Of a stretch of 53,131 bases of DNA, positions 18,001 to 25,468 are shown in pieces. The DNA comes from Xanthomonas sp. (GTDB lineage: Bacteria > Pseudomonadota > Gammaproteobacteria > Xanthomonadales > Xanthomonadaceae), in NCBI RefSeq assembly GCF_017163755.1, contig NZ_JAFIWC010000034.1, positions 1 to 53,131 on the forward strand. Reading direction: 5' to 3'. Made by a program: the position numbers and the translations under genes. The notes beneath the pieces are model-generated. The model had not been told where the DNA came from. It saw nothing but the letters and a program-made list of their open reading frames with translations, and made no database searches. Every line of letters begins with the position of its first letter. Position 1 is the first letter of the stretch.

Positions 18001-19435
18001 GTTCGGGCCGGTGGCCGGTTGGTCCTACGGCAACGGCCGTCCGATGCAGCGCGTGCTGGACCAGGACTACCGCCCGCTGGCGGTCAACGACACCCGCAGC
18101 GACGGCCTGGGCGTAGGCTTTGCCTTCGATCCGGTCGGCAATCTCAGCGCCTTGACCGCCCCCGGCAACACCGCACCGGTCGTCGACCTGGACTACGACG
18201 CCTTGGGCCGACTGACCGCGTTCAAGGACGGCCCGACCGGCACGGTGATCGACGGCTACAGCTACGACGCCACCGGCAACCGCCTCAGCGCCAAGGTCAA
18301 TACCACGACGCAGAGTTACGCCTACCCGGCTACCAGCCACCATCTGAGCTCGGTAGCCGGCACGCCGCGCACCTACGACGCGGTCGGCAACACCCTCTCG
18401 ATCGGCGGCACCGCGCAGGAGTTCGTCTACGACGCCAACGGCCGCATGGGCCAGGCCAAGCGCGCCGGCGCGGTGGTGATGAAATACAGCTACAACGGCC
18501 GCGGCGAACAGGTGCGGCGGGTCGGCGAAACCAACACCTACACGCTGTACGACGAGAGCGGCCACTGGCTGGGCGATTACGACGTCAACGGCGTTCCGTT
18601 GCAGCAGGCGATCTGGCTGGACGACCTGCCGGTCGGCGTGCTGGCCGGAGGCAATCAGCTGCGCTACGTGCAGCCGGACCACCTGGGCACCCCGCGCGCG
18701 GTGATCGACCCGGTCCGCGACGTAGCAATCTGGAAGTGGGATCTGAAGGGTGAAGCCTTCGGCAACACGCCGCCGGACCAGGATCCGGACAAGGACGGCA
18801 CGGCGTTCGTGTTCGATATGCGGTTCCCAGGCCAACGGTACGATGCCGCCACAGGGATGAACTACAACTACTTCAGGGATTACGACGCAGGCAGTGGTCG
18901 CTATGTTCAGAGCGATCCCATTGGTCTTAATGGAGGCATCAGCACCTACAGCTATGTGGGTAGCCGACCGTTCAATGCCATCGATCCTTTGGGTCTTAGT
19001 TCTCTTACGGCTTGCGCGAACCCTGCTAACGCTGCTGCCTGTGCAGCAGCAGGTGTAGGGACAGAAGCTGGGACCTCGGCTAGCGCTGGCGCAGCTGGCG
19101 CTACGGCTGCGGCTATCATTGGCGCAACAAGCGCGGATAGCACAAAAAGGCAATGCGAAGAAGAATGTGAGCCGCTATACAAAGTTGTTCGATTCTGGTT
19201 GCAAGACGTTAAGGATCGTTTCTGGGCGATGCGAGTGGACAAGCTCGATCTCTTTAGAACTAGGCCTACGGGCACCATGTCATGGGACGGGCACCAGCAG
19301 CAATTCAAACAATCGCAGGGAAATCTTCGCGCGGCACTACGGAGTGCAGAATCAAAGGGATGCTTAGCGTATCCTCTTGGTTCTTGGACTTGGGCAACGA
19401 TGCCTCCTCCTGACAAGCCGTTTCCCAGGCCATGA
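15017..19435 (+). CDS. Secreted RHS/YD-repeat polymorphic toxin
   Basis: A 1472-residue protein. A Sec signal ends in GGIAHAQ at about residue 48, after an extra hydrophobic stretch. A DUF6531-like segment follows (GNPINVATGNKFQQVVDI), then some 40 YD-type repeats (Y-x-Y-D-x-x-G/N-R-L) to about residue 1300. The RHS core ends with FPGQRYDAATGMNYNYFRDY and YVQSDPIGLNGG...NAIDPLGL. The last ~130 residues are unique and should be the toxin tip; they include an SWDGHQQQFKQSQGNLRAAL segment whose activity I cannot name. The ATG has an AAGGAA site. The ends are AT-richer than the middle (about 16.85-18.85 kb), so the gene is a mosaic. Its stop overlaps the immunity gene. Confidence 0.93.
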   Translation: MRNGLLLIFSVSMSVSQTLLGKNIGHALFKFLFAIASFGLFGGIAHAQDYPTQAAAYAACLDNAKLNYDARVVPFQATDYRCERIAPHANGYTGAIFLKSCDTCPYRWSVGYGGFEWPASSFKPELNVGPVQCQAKGTHVGNPINVATGNKFQQVVDIDDHSGLGFVRYYNSSKAGAEAALGAGWTHSYSSRIVFPADSSSGKIAYAKRPNGRTVTFFWQPSGKWLPDVGQTASLVEGRNASGAIIEWRFKENKGGTTEAYDLTGRLLRIEPLNGLTTRLTYADVSTQFPSHISSWQGRSIQLHYDTLGRLSELVDPDGGIYTYAYDSTDHLTSVSTPDGYTVTYLYGELPQTSGASLPNALTGVVDESAKRYATYRYDTDGRAISSMHGDNSDRYDVGYMNGGYVKVTEPSGALNYRSFTTRNDIRTATNSSRSCPGCVSSSETWSYDENGHLDEHQDGAGTITDHDQDECGRDLVLTVAKGSQGQRTTTYVRDPSSGRVLESTTRDLSGEIVRQTALTYNSRGQPTASRNTDSNDGAERLFVSSYCEQEDLDAGRCPQVGLLLSTVTGISDAPRRVDYTYYANDESYCASSSATCSYRKGDLWKVTNALGQVTEYLSYDGAGRVLSVKGANGTITDYTYYPRGWLTASKVRGADDSTESDDRITAIDYWPTGLVKRVTQPDGAFMSFTYDAAHRLTDIADGAGNTLHYTLDNAGNRVKEDTKDASGALKRTLSRVYNQLGQLATQATASGDPTDFGYDANGNTKTVTDALGHVTQNDYDPLNRLARTLQDVGGINAETKFAYDALDNLTKVTDPKGLDTTYTYNGLGDLTQLTSPDTGTTTYTYDSAGNRATQLDARNIKTTYSYDALNRLTKVAYPTSALNVTYTYDVSQAVCASGETYAVGRLARMQDTTGSTDYCYDRFGDLVRKVQTTNGKVFVLRYAYTKAGQLSRLTYPDGAVVDYVRNAQGQATEVGVTPAGGTRQVLLGTATYYPFGPVAGWSYGNGRPMQRVLDQDYRPLAVNDTRSDGLGVGFAFDPVGNLSALTAPGNTAPVVDLDYDALGRLTAFKDGPTGTVIDGYSYDATGNRLSAKVNTTTQSYAYPATSHHLSSVAGTPRTYDAVGNTLSIGGTAQEFVYDANGRMGQAKRAGAVVMKYSYNGRGEQVRRVGETNTYTLYDESGHWLGDYDVNGVPLQQAIWLDDLPVGVLAGGNQLRYVQPDHLGTPRAVIDPVRDVAIWKWDLKGEAFGNTPPDQDPDKDGTAFVFDMRFPGQRYDAATGMNYNYFRDYDAGSGRYVQSDPIGLNGGISTYSYVGSRPFNAIDPLGLSSLTACANPANAAACAAAGVGTEAGTSASAGAAGATAAAIIGATSADSTKRQCEEECEPLYKVVRFWLQDVKDRFWAMRVDKLDLFRTRPTGTMSWDGHQQQFKQSQGNLRAALRSAESKGCLAYPLGSWTWATMPPPDKPFPRP

Positions 19436-19806
19436 CTATGAAAACGAACCTTAATGACCTCGCCTGTTCGTGGGCAAAGATACAATCCATCGCCGAAGAT
19501 ACCAACGAATATGCCGAGCATGAGTGGGCGCTGCGCGAACTGGGGAATCTTATCGCGCTAGAACCGATTCAGGCTTGGCACGTAGTCGAATCAATCTACG
19601 AAGCTAACAAAGCTGATTCATGGGTTATAGAGAACCTCGGCGCTGGCCCTGTGGAAACTATGTTGCGAATGCATGGGTCGGCTGTATTGCCTCTTCTCTC
19701 CCTGTATTTTTCCGCAAATGAAGAATTTAAGGACGTTCTTAAGCATGTGTGGATCCACTCTTTACCGCCAGAAATCAGCAACCAACTGAGTAAGATTGTT
19801 AAATAA
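19432..19806 (+). CDS. Cognate immunity protein for the RHS toxin (DUF6869-like)
   Basis: A 124-residue cytoplasmic protein that begins inside the RHS stop codon (ATGA overlap; a second in-frame ATG lies at 19438). The pattern of aromatic and acidic residues around AWHVVESIYEA and IENLGAGPVETMLRMHG, then FKDVLKHVW, resembles the DUF6869 family. That family is often found next to polymorphic toxins. I infer that it neutralises the RHS C-terminal tip. Its composition is AT-rich like the tip, as expected for a toxin-immunity pair exchanged together. Confidence 0.8.
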   Translation: MTMKTNLNDLACSWAKIQSIAEDTNEYAEHEWALRELGNLIALEPIQAWHVVESIYEANKADSWVIENLGAGPVETMLRMHGSAVLPLLSLYFSANEEFKDVLKHVWIHSLPPEISNQLSKIVK

Positions 19807-20007
19807 GCTCAACATCCGCGCTGTTTCTATGATGCTTGGAAAACGGGTTCCTAGCATGGTCGCTGAATTGATTAAGATGCCAGAGCCTCTAGCATTGGGC
19901 ATACAAGGTGGCGCCGGCTAAGGGACGACTTTATGGAGCGAGCCGGTGGTCAACCTGAACGGCGCGATGCCTTGTCTATTGCTGCGTTCAGAGATGGCGG
20001 TGGCCTT

Positions 20008-20211
20008 ATGAAAATTTTATATGTTGGCTTGATGGTCGCGCTTGTGGGTACTTTGGCGACTGGTGGGCTTATGAGATGGTTTGCCTTTATGAACAACCCG
20101 AAGCTCAAGCCATTTCGTTCTGTAGGAGATAAATGGGGGTTCTGGCTTTCAGTGGGTGCGGCAGTTGGTATGGTTGCTCTTACTGTGCTTTATGAGAACC
20201 TATCTCCCTAG
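20008..20211 (+). CDS. Small two-helix membrane protein
   Basis: A 67-residue protein with two predicted membrane helices (about 4-24 and 44-62) and a short polar loop with NNPKLKPFRSVGDKWG. An in-frame upstream start at 19933 would add 25 polar residues. I prefer the internal ATG because the hydrophobic segment then starts at once. The function is unknown. Its position behind an RHS toxin suggests an orphan immunity or accessory gene left by earlier tip exchange. The 200 bases before it hold no recognisable gene. Confidence 0.5.
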   Translation: MKILYVGLMVALVGTLATGGLMRWFAFMNNPKLKPFRSVGDKWGFWLSVGAAVGMVALTVLYENLSP

Positions 20212-20840
20212 CCGCCATTGTTCCCCAGGATCCTGTTCGCCACTTCCAGGTCGAACTGTTTGTTTCCAAAGATGGCCTTGGTGCCGAGCACCTTCTTGAA
20301 CGGCGCCGAGTCCATGCCAAGGTTGTTCTTGCGCGCGACGAACAGCGCGGTCAGGAAGGGATATGCATAGTTGTCCGGCTCGGCGATGACGTCGTCGATC
20401 AGCGAAGGCGTGCCGAGGAGACCGTTTTCCGCCGCCGGCAGGTAGAACTCCAGTAGCCGCGCATATATTTTCGTTGCCGTCGCGTCTATCGCCTCGGGCG
20501 CAGGGGTCCGGATGATGCCGCTGGAGTCGTCGCCGAACTGCTTTGTCGCCTCCGACAACGAGCTCTTCGACAGGAACGACGCATTCAGCAGCCGGCTCGG
20601 GTAGGGCGGCGATTGGCCGATGCAGAAGTCCATCGCGTCGCACGCGTAGATCTCCAGGCCCGCGTAGTAGCCGTCGGCGTTGCGCAGGTGCTGGACGTAT
20701 ATCTCGCCGCGCTTTTGCTTCGAAACGAACAGGCCGAGCTTGTTCTTGCTTGCCTTCACGGTCGCGTGGGGCGATGCGGCCTGCTTGAGCTTCTCCAGCA
20801 GTTCCTTCTCCAGCGCTGTGCGGACTTCTACGCTCGTCAT
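20208..20840 (-). CDS. Hypothetical protein, convergent with the small membrane gene
   Basis: A 210-residue soluble protein with no signal peptide or membrane segment. It is rich in charged residues at the start (ALEKELLEKLKQAA) and has mixed alpha/beta segments such as GEIYVQHLRNADGYYAGLEI. I do not recognise a family. The gene ends on the same CTAG tetranucleotide that also ends the convergent small membrane gene, so the two overlap by four bases. Codon usage is GC-rich, close to the chromosome average and unlike the RHS ends. Confidence 0.7.
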   Translation of the reverse strand: MTSVEVRTALEKELLEKLKQAASPHATVKASKNKLGLFVSKQKRGEIYVQHLRNADGYYAGLEIYACDAMDFCIGQSPPYPSRLLNASFLSKSSLSEATKQFGDDSSGIIRTPAPEAIDATATKIYARLLEFYLPAAENGLLGTPSLIDDVIAEPDNYAYPFLTALFVARKNNLGMDSAPFKKVLGTKAIFGNKQFDLEVANRILGNNGG

Positions 20841-21392
20841 CTCTTCCTGCAGGTGGATTTGAAGGCCGCATTATGCCGCGCCAGCGATGGCCACGCTTCG
20901 ATGTCGCGCGCGCGTCTGCCGACATGGCGAGGGGGCTGCATGCGATCGGTCGTGGGACGCGCAGCCCGCCCTTCGCGTCGCCAGCGTCTGCTCCATCGCC
21001 TGATGGTTCGCGGCGGCAGTTGTGGCGAAGCGCGCCAGACGGCCGCGATGCGTGGTGCGGCGTGTCGCGCGGCACCACGCATCGCGCCGGGCACGCGTCC
21101 ACCGCCTCGTTCCTCGCTGCCGATACGTCGCACGGCGGCGCCGCCTGTCGTGGTCACGATGCCGGCGGCCACCGGGCTGTCGTCGCCGCCGCGCCGCCGC
21201 CATAAGCGCGCTTCCGTTCAGTGGCTGTCGGTGTCCGGTGGTCGCGGGCGACCATGACGCAACGGGGGGCGCCCGATGTCCCATTCCGCTCCGCTGGCGA
21301 TTCAATCCGGCGCCGCTCTGTCGCATGATGCAAGGCTCGCCGCATGCGCTCTTCGCGCGCGGCGGCCTCCCTTCCCGCGCTGGAGCCCCCCA
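20841..21392. other. 550-base gap without a recognisable gene
   Basis: GC-rich DNA between the hypothetical gene at 20208-20840 and the glycosylasparaginase gene. Several overlapping open frames exist on both strands, but none has a convincing start, composition or family resemblance. The promoter of the downstream gene should lie in its last part. Confidence 0.4.
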
Positions 21393-22442
21393 ATGCACGA
21401 ACGCCGCCATTTCCTCAAGACCGCCGCCTTCGGCGCCATCGCCACCGGCCTGGCGGCCGCGTGGCCGCGTGCGCGCGCCAGCGGCGCCGGCACGGTCGCG
21501 GCGCTGCCGCGTGGCGCCGCGCGGGTGATCTCGACGTGGGATTTCGGTGTGCCGGCGAATCTGGCCGCGTGGCAGGTGCTGTCGCAAGGCGGCGCGGCGC
21601 TGGATGCGGTGGAGGCCGGGGTGCGCGTGCCGGAGGCCGATCCGGACAATCCCACCGTCGGGCTGGGCGGCTATCCGGACCGCGATGGCCGGGTCACGCT
21701 GGACGCCTGCATCATGGACCACACCGGCAGCTGCGGCGCGGTGGCGTCGCTGGAACACGTGGTGCACGCCATCTCGGTGGCGCGGCGGGTGATGGAGAAG
21801 ACGCCGCACGTGATGCTGGTGGGCGACGGCGCGCTGCAGTTCGCGCTGGCGCAAGGCTTCGAGCGCACCAACCTGCTCACGCCGGCCGCCGAAAAGGCAT
21901 GGAAGGAATGGCTGAAGACGTCCAGGTACGCGCCGGAAGCGAACATCGAGAACCGCGCTTACCAGAAGGGCACGCTGCCCGGCGGCAAGGACAACCACGA
22001 CACCATCGGCATGCTCGCGCTGGACACGCACGGCAACCTGTCCGGCGCCTGCACCACCAGTGGCATGGCGTGGAAGATGCACGGCCGGGTCGGCGACAGC
22101 CCGATCATCGGCGCGGGCCTGTACGTGGACAACGAGGTGGGCGGCGCCACCTCCACCGGCGTGGGCGAGGAAGTGATCCGCAACGTCGGCAGCTTCGCGG
22201 TGGTGGAGATGATGCGCCAGGGCCGCAGCCCGGCCGATGCCTGCCGCGAGGTGGTGATGCGCATCGTGCGGCGCAAGCCGCAGGCGACGCGCGACCTGCA
22301 GGTCGGCTTCCTGGCGATGAACAAGCGCGGCGAGGTCGGCGCGTTCGCGATCCAGCCCGGTTTCAGCTACGCGGTCTGCGATGCGCAGCGGCAGGATCTG
22401 CTGTTGCCCGGGCAGAGCCATTTCGCGAAGCCGGCGGCATGA
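21393..22442 (+). CDS. Exported glycosylasparaginase (N4-(beta-N-acetylglucosaminyl)-L-asparaginase)
   Basis: A 349-residue N-terminal-nucleophile hydrolase. It should cleave the GlcNAc-Asn bond, the last step of N-glycan removal. The N-terminus is a twin-arginine signal (RRHFLK, hydrophobic to about residue 30), which suggests periplasmic location. The autoproteolysis site lies in GGKDNHDTIGMLALDTHG, giving T204 as the new N-terminal nucleophile. A second conserved block is GDSPIIGAGLYVDNEVGGAT. I chose the ATG at 21393 over longer in-frame readings because it starts the signal peptide and has a GGAG motif. Its TGA overlaps the cutC start. It fits functionally with the nix hydrolases 20 kb away. 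Confidence 0.93.
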   Translation: MHERRHFLKTAAFGAIATGLAAAWPRARASGAGTVAALPRGAARVISTWDFGVPANLAAWQVLSQGGAALDAVEAGVRVPEADPDNPTVGLGGYPDRDGRVTLDACIMDHTGSCGAVASLEHVVHAISVARRVMEKTPHVMLVGDGALQFALAQGFERTNLLTPAAEKAWKEWLKTSRYAPEANIENRAYQKGTLPGGKDNHDTIGMLALDTHGNLSGACTTSGMAWKMHGRVGDSPIIGAGLYVDNEVGGATSTGVGEEVIRNVGSFAVVEMMRQGRSPADACREVVMRIVRRKPQATRDLQVGFLAMNKRGEVGAFAIQPGFSYAVCDAQRQDLLLPGQSHFAKPAA

Positions 22443-23179
22443 GCGCGGTGGCGAAGGCGGGGCTGGAGGTGGCCGCCGATTCGGTGGGATCGGCGCTGGC
22501 GGCGCAGGCCGGCGGCGCGATGCGGGTGGAACTGTGTGGCGGCCTGGACGGCGGTGGGTTGACCCCGTCGTACGGCACCGTCGCGGTGCTGCGCGAGCGG
22601 CTGACGATTCCGCTGTACGTGCTGATCCGCCCGCGCGTGGGCGATTTCGTGTTCGACGAAGCGGAAGTGGAGGCGATGCGCCGCGACGTGGAGCAATGCG
22701 CGCGGCTGGGCTGCGATGGCGTGGTGCTGGGTGCGCTGGACCCGGCCGGCGAAGTCGACGTCGCCACGATGCGGGTGCTGATCGATGCGGCCGGGCCGCT
22801 CGGCGTCACCTTCCATCGTGCGTTCGACGTCAGCGCCGATCCGCTGCGCGCGCTGGAGGACGTGATCGCGCTGGGTTGCGAGCGGCTGTTGACGTCCGGC
22901 GCGCGCGAGACCGCCGAGGAGGGCGCCGAGCTGATCGCGGCGCTGGTGCGGCAGGCGGGCATGCGGCTGAGCGTGATGCCCGGCTCCGGCGTGTCCGAGA
23001 CCAATTTGGCACGGTTGCGCGCGGTCACCGGCGCGCACGAATTCCACGGCTCGGCGCGCGGCCCGGTGGCCTCGCGCGCCTTGGCGCCGCATCCGCATGT
23101 CCGCAGCCTGGGCGGCGATCGGATGCAGACCGACGTGGAGCGGGTGCGGCGGATGGTGGCGGTGCTGGCTGGGGCGTAG
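22439..23179 (+). CDS. cutC: CutC family protein
   Basis: A 246-residue TIM-barrel protein of the CutC family, historically tied to copper homeostasis but of uncertain biochemistry. Typical segments are RVELCGGLDGGGLTPSYGTV, IPLYVLIRPRVGDFVFDEAE, GVTFHRAFDV and EFHGSAR. It overlaps the glycosylasparaginase stop by four bases, so the two are co-translated. This pairing suggests a link to glycan or amide metabolism rather than copper, but that is only inference. Confidence 0.92.
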   Translation: MSAVAKAGLEVAADSVGSALAAQAGGAMRVELCGGLDGGGLTPSYGTVAVLRERLTIPLYVLIRPRVGDFVFDEAEVEAMRRDVEQCARLGCDGVVLGALDPAGEVDVATMRVLIDAAGPLGVTFHRAFDVSADPLRALEDVIALGCERLLTSGARETAEEGAELIAALVRQAGMRLSVMPGSGVSETNLARLRAVTGAHEFHGSARGPVASRALAPHPHVRSLGGDRMQTDVERVRRMVAVLAGA

Positions 23180-23288
23180 CGTAGACAACCGCCGTGCGGT
23201 CCGTTAGTACCGCTATCGGGCAGTACACTGGGCCTGCCACCGGGTAGGGGCACATTGGCTAGCTGGATGCTCAAAGGAATGCGCCGCT

Positions 23289-23720
23289 ATGAATGGATCA
23301 GTTATCAAATGGTTGAAAATACTGTCGATATCCCTGTTGTTCTCCGGCACCGTCGCAGCGCAGAGCACTCTGCAAAGCACGCTGGTCTCGGAGGCTAGCT
23401 ATAAATCGGGATCCGTAGAGGCGCAGCAGGTACGGCAGTGGCTAGAGCTCAACGCGCCATTTCGGACCTCTTCCGAGATAGGCAACCCCGCGTATCTGGG
23501 TGACGTAACCGTGGTGGCGACGCGGACGGTGCCAGGCATGATGCAGCCCAGTGCGCCCGGCGACGGTCCGCCGTTGCCTCTGCCCGTCAATGGCGCCGAA
23601 GGCGACACTATCGAGATCACGTCCAGCAGCAGGGGATGGACCCAGACCTGGTCGTATGTCTGGAGAAGCGGTGGTTGGCGTCTCACCGCATACCGTTATT
23701 TCCAGACGGTGCCCCGCTGA
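23289..23720 (+). CDS. Small exported hypothetical protein
   Basis: A 143-residue protein with a Sec signal peptide (KWLKILSISLLFSGTVAAQS, cleavage near residue 25). The mature part has a central Pro/Gly-rich loop (PSAPGDGPPLPLPVNGAEGD) and a Trp/Tyr-rich end (WTQTWSYVWRSGGWRLTAY). No family is recognised. An AAAGGA motif precedes the ATG. A strong terminator follows about 40 bases after the stop. Confidence 0.75.
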   Translation: MNGSVIKWLKILSISLLFSGTVAAQSTLQSTLVSEASYKSGSVEAQQVRQWLELNAPFRTSSEIGNPAYLGDVTVVATRTVPGMMQPSAPGDGPPLPLPVNGAEGDTIEITSSSRGWTQTWSYVWRSGGWRLTAYRYFQTVPR

Positions 23721-23759
23721 CGCATGGGCTGCAAGCCGAACGGCCTTGAGGCTTCTCGC

Positions 23760-23800
23760 CCCACAAAAAAACCAGCCTGATCGGCTGGTTTTTTTGTGGG
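23760..23800. terminator. Bidirectional intrinsic terminator
   Basis: Perfect 18-base arms (CCCACAAAAAAACCAGCC and its complement) around a five-base loop, with seven A and seven T in the arms. It would end transcription from both the small exported protein gene (plus) and the sialidase-like gene (minus). Confidence 0.92.
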
Positions 23801-23822
23801 GGAGCGGCATCGCCTTCTCCTG

Positions 23823-24869
23823 CTATTCCTCGGCGAGGTTGGAAAGCCGCTTCGGGTCCAGCACCACGTGCTTGATGCGCGTGCGTTTCCAGGTGTAGCT
23901 GATGTGCACCTTGCCGTCGCGGGTCTGGATCACCGCCGGATAGGAGAACTCGTCCTTCGGGCTGTCTTCCAGGGTCAGCACCCGCGTCCAGCGGGTGCCG
24001 TCGTCCGACAGCGCCACCGCCAGCACGCCGCGGCCTTCCCACCAGTCCTTGCCGGCCTGGGTGGGGTTGTAGACCAGCAGCGCGCGGCCGTCGGCCAGCA
24101 CCACCGCGTCGGTACCGGAGTTGGGATTGGCCACGTCGAGCAGGGTCATCGGCTCCCAGCTACGGCCCTGGTCGCGCGACCAGGCGCTGAACACGTGGTT
24201 CTGCTGGCTGCGGCCGATGGCCTGCAGGTCGCCGTTGCGATGCACCAGCACGCTGGGCTGGATCGCGCCGATGCGCGTGGGGCCGTTGAGCGCCGGGCCG
24301 CGGGTCCAGTGCGCGCCGTCGTCGTCCGACCACTCCATGTGCGCGACCCAGCCGCCGTCCTCGCTGCTGCTGGGGCTGAGGATGCGCCCCGTCGCCAACT
24401 GCACCGGCTTGTTCTTGATCGGGCCGAGGATGCCGTCCGGCAGCCGGGTGGGAGCAGACCAATGTGCGCCGTTGTCGTGGGAGGTGGTCTGCATGCCCCA
24501 CCAGCGCTTCGGGTCCGGGCCGACCTTGTAGAACAGGCGCAGCGGCCCGTGCGCCGGCTGGAATAGCACCGGGTTCCAAGTAGGCAGCGGTTTGCCTTCC
24601 GGCTGCGCGCCGTCGGCCACGCGCTGCGCCTTGTGCCAGCCGTGCGCATCGCGCCGCGCCACCCAGATGGCCACGTCGTCCGCACCTTCGTGGCGACCGC
24701 CGAACCACGCCGCCAGCAGGCCATCGCGGGTTTCCACCAGCGTCGAAGCGTGACATTGCGCGGTCGGCGGCTCGGCGTTGACGAACTCGCTGGAGATCAC
24801 CGGCGACGGCGCCGCGATCGCGCGCACGGCGAACAGCGACAGCAGCGGAATCAGGGAAGGGCACCTCAT
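23823..24869 (-). CDS. Exported sialidase-like (BNR repeat) glycoside hydrolase
   Basis: A 348-residue six-bladed-propeller type protein with a signal peptide ending near AIAAPS. At least four Asp-box repeats are visible (SHDNGAHW, SDDDGAHW, SRDQGRSW, SDDGTRW). Family members are annotated as exo-alpha-sialidase or predicted neuraminidase, but many cleave other sugars and the substrate is unknown. The ATG at 24869 starts the signal peptide directly; a second in-frame ATG at 24887 is possible. A decayed alpha-L-fucosidase lies just upstream on the other strand, so this may be the remains of a glycan-use locus. Confidence 0.85.
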   Translation of the reverse strand: MRCPSLIPLLSLFAVRAIAAPSPVISSEFVNAEPPTAQCHASTLVETRDGLLAAWFGGRHEGADDVAIWVARRDAHGWHKAQRVADGAQPEGKPLPTWNPVLFQPAHGPLRLFYKVGPDPKRWWGMQTTSHDNGAHWSAPTRLPDGILGPIKNKPVQLATGRILSPSSSEDGGWVAHMEWSDDDGAHWTRGPALNGPTRIGAIQPSVLVHRNGDLQAIGRSQQNHVFSAWSRDQGRSWEPMTLLDVANPNSGTDAVVLADGRALLVYNPTQAGKDWWEGRGVLAVALSDDGTRWTRVLTLEDSPKDEFSYPAVIQTRDGKVHISYTWKRTRIKHVVLDPKRLSNLAEE

Positions 24870-25072
24870 CGTGGTGCGGTCCTGCACAGGTATGGGGGAT
24901 ACCTATTTATCATCAATTAAATACCATATGCTGACTCGCCGGCGGTGCCGGCCGCCCCTGACGCTGCAGGAAATCGTGATGCGCCTGCTCTCTCCGAGCC
25001 ATTGGATCGCCGCCTTGGCCTGACTGCGCTGCCGCGCACACTGGGTCCGGACTTTTCCGACGTAAAGCCTTA

Positions 25073-25329
25073 GTGCAACGGGTCGCCTGGCGGCACCTGG
25101 AGTTCGGCGGGATCGCGCACTTCGGCGCCAATACCTGTCTGGACCGCGAGTGGGGCGGCGGCACCGCCAGCCCAAGGCGTTCAATCCCGACCAGGTCGAT
25201 CATCCGGGCCAATGGGCGTGCGTCCGAGACCGCCGGCGCCAGGTATGTGGTCCCGCTCGCCAGCGCCACGACAGGTTCTCGCTGTGGCCCACCAGCGAGA
25301 GCGAGTACTCGGTGAAGAACAGCCCGTAG
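25073..25329 (+). pseudogene. Alpha-L-fucosidase (GH29-like) remnant
   Basis: Frame-shifted translation gives AWRHLEFGGIAHFGANTCLD, then REWGGGTASP, then (after a one-base shift) KAFNPDQVD, a GARYVV block in another frame, and HDRFSLWPTSESEYSVKNSP followed by a stop. This follows the N-terminal catalytic-domain order of GH29 fucosidases (FGxxxHFG-NTF, DREWG, FNPxxxD, HHDGFxLW, YSVKNSPW). At least two frameshifts are needed and everything after KNSP is missing. It is a dead fragment. Fucose is a normal branch of plant N-glycans, so the loss may matter for the pathway encoded elsewhere in the window. Confidence 0.75.
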
Positions 25330-25468
25330 TTGCGGGCAAGGGCGACCTAGTGAAGATGGCCAACGAGGCGCGATGAGCGCGGAGTTGGCCGATCGCTATC
25401 AAATAAATCGGGAAGCACCGGCTTGTGAGTTAATCATTTGCCTGCATGATTGGGCGCTTAAGGCAGTG
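25330..25468. other. Short gap with no recognisable gene
   Basis: DNA between the fucosidase remnant and the last immunity paralogue. No gene or clear signal is seen. Confidence 0.4.
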
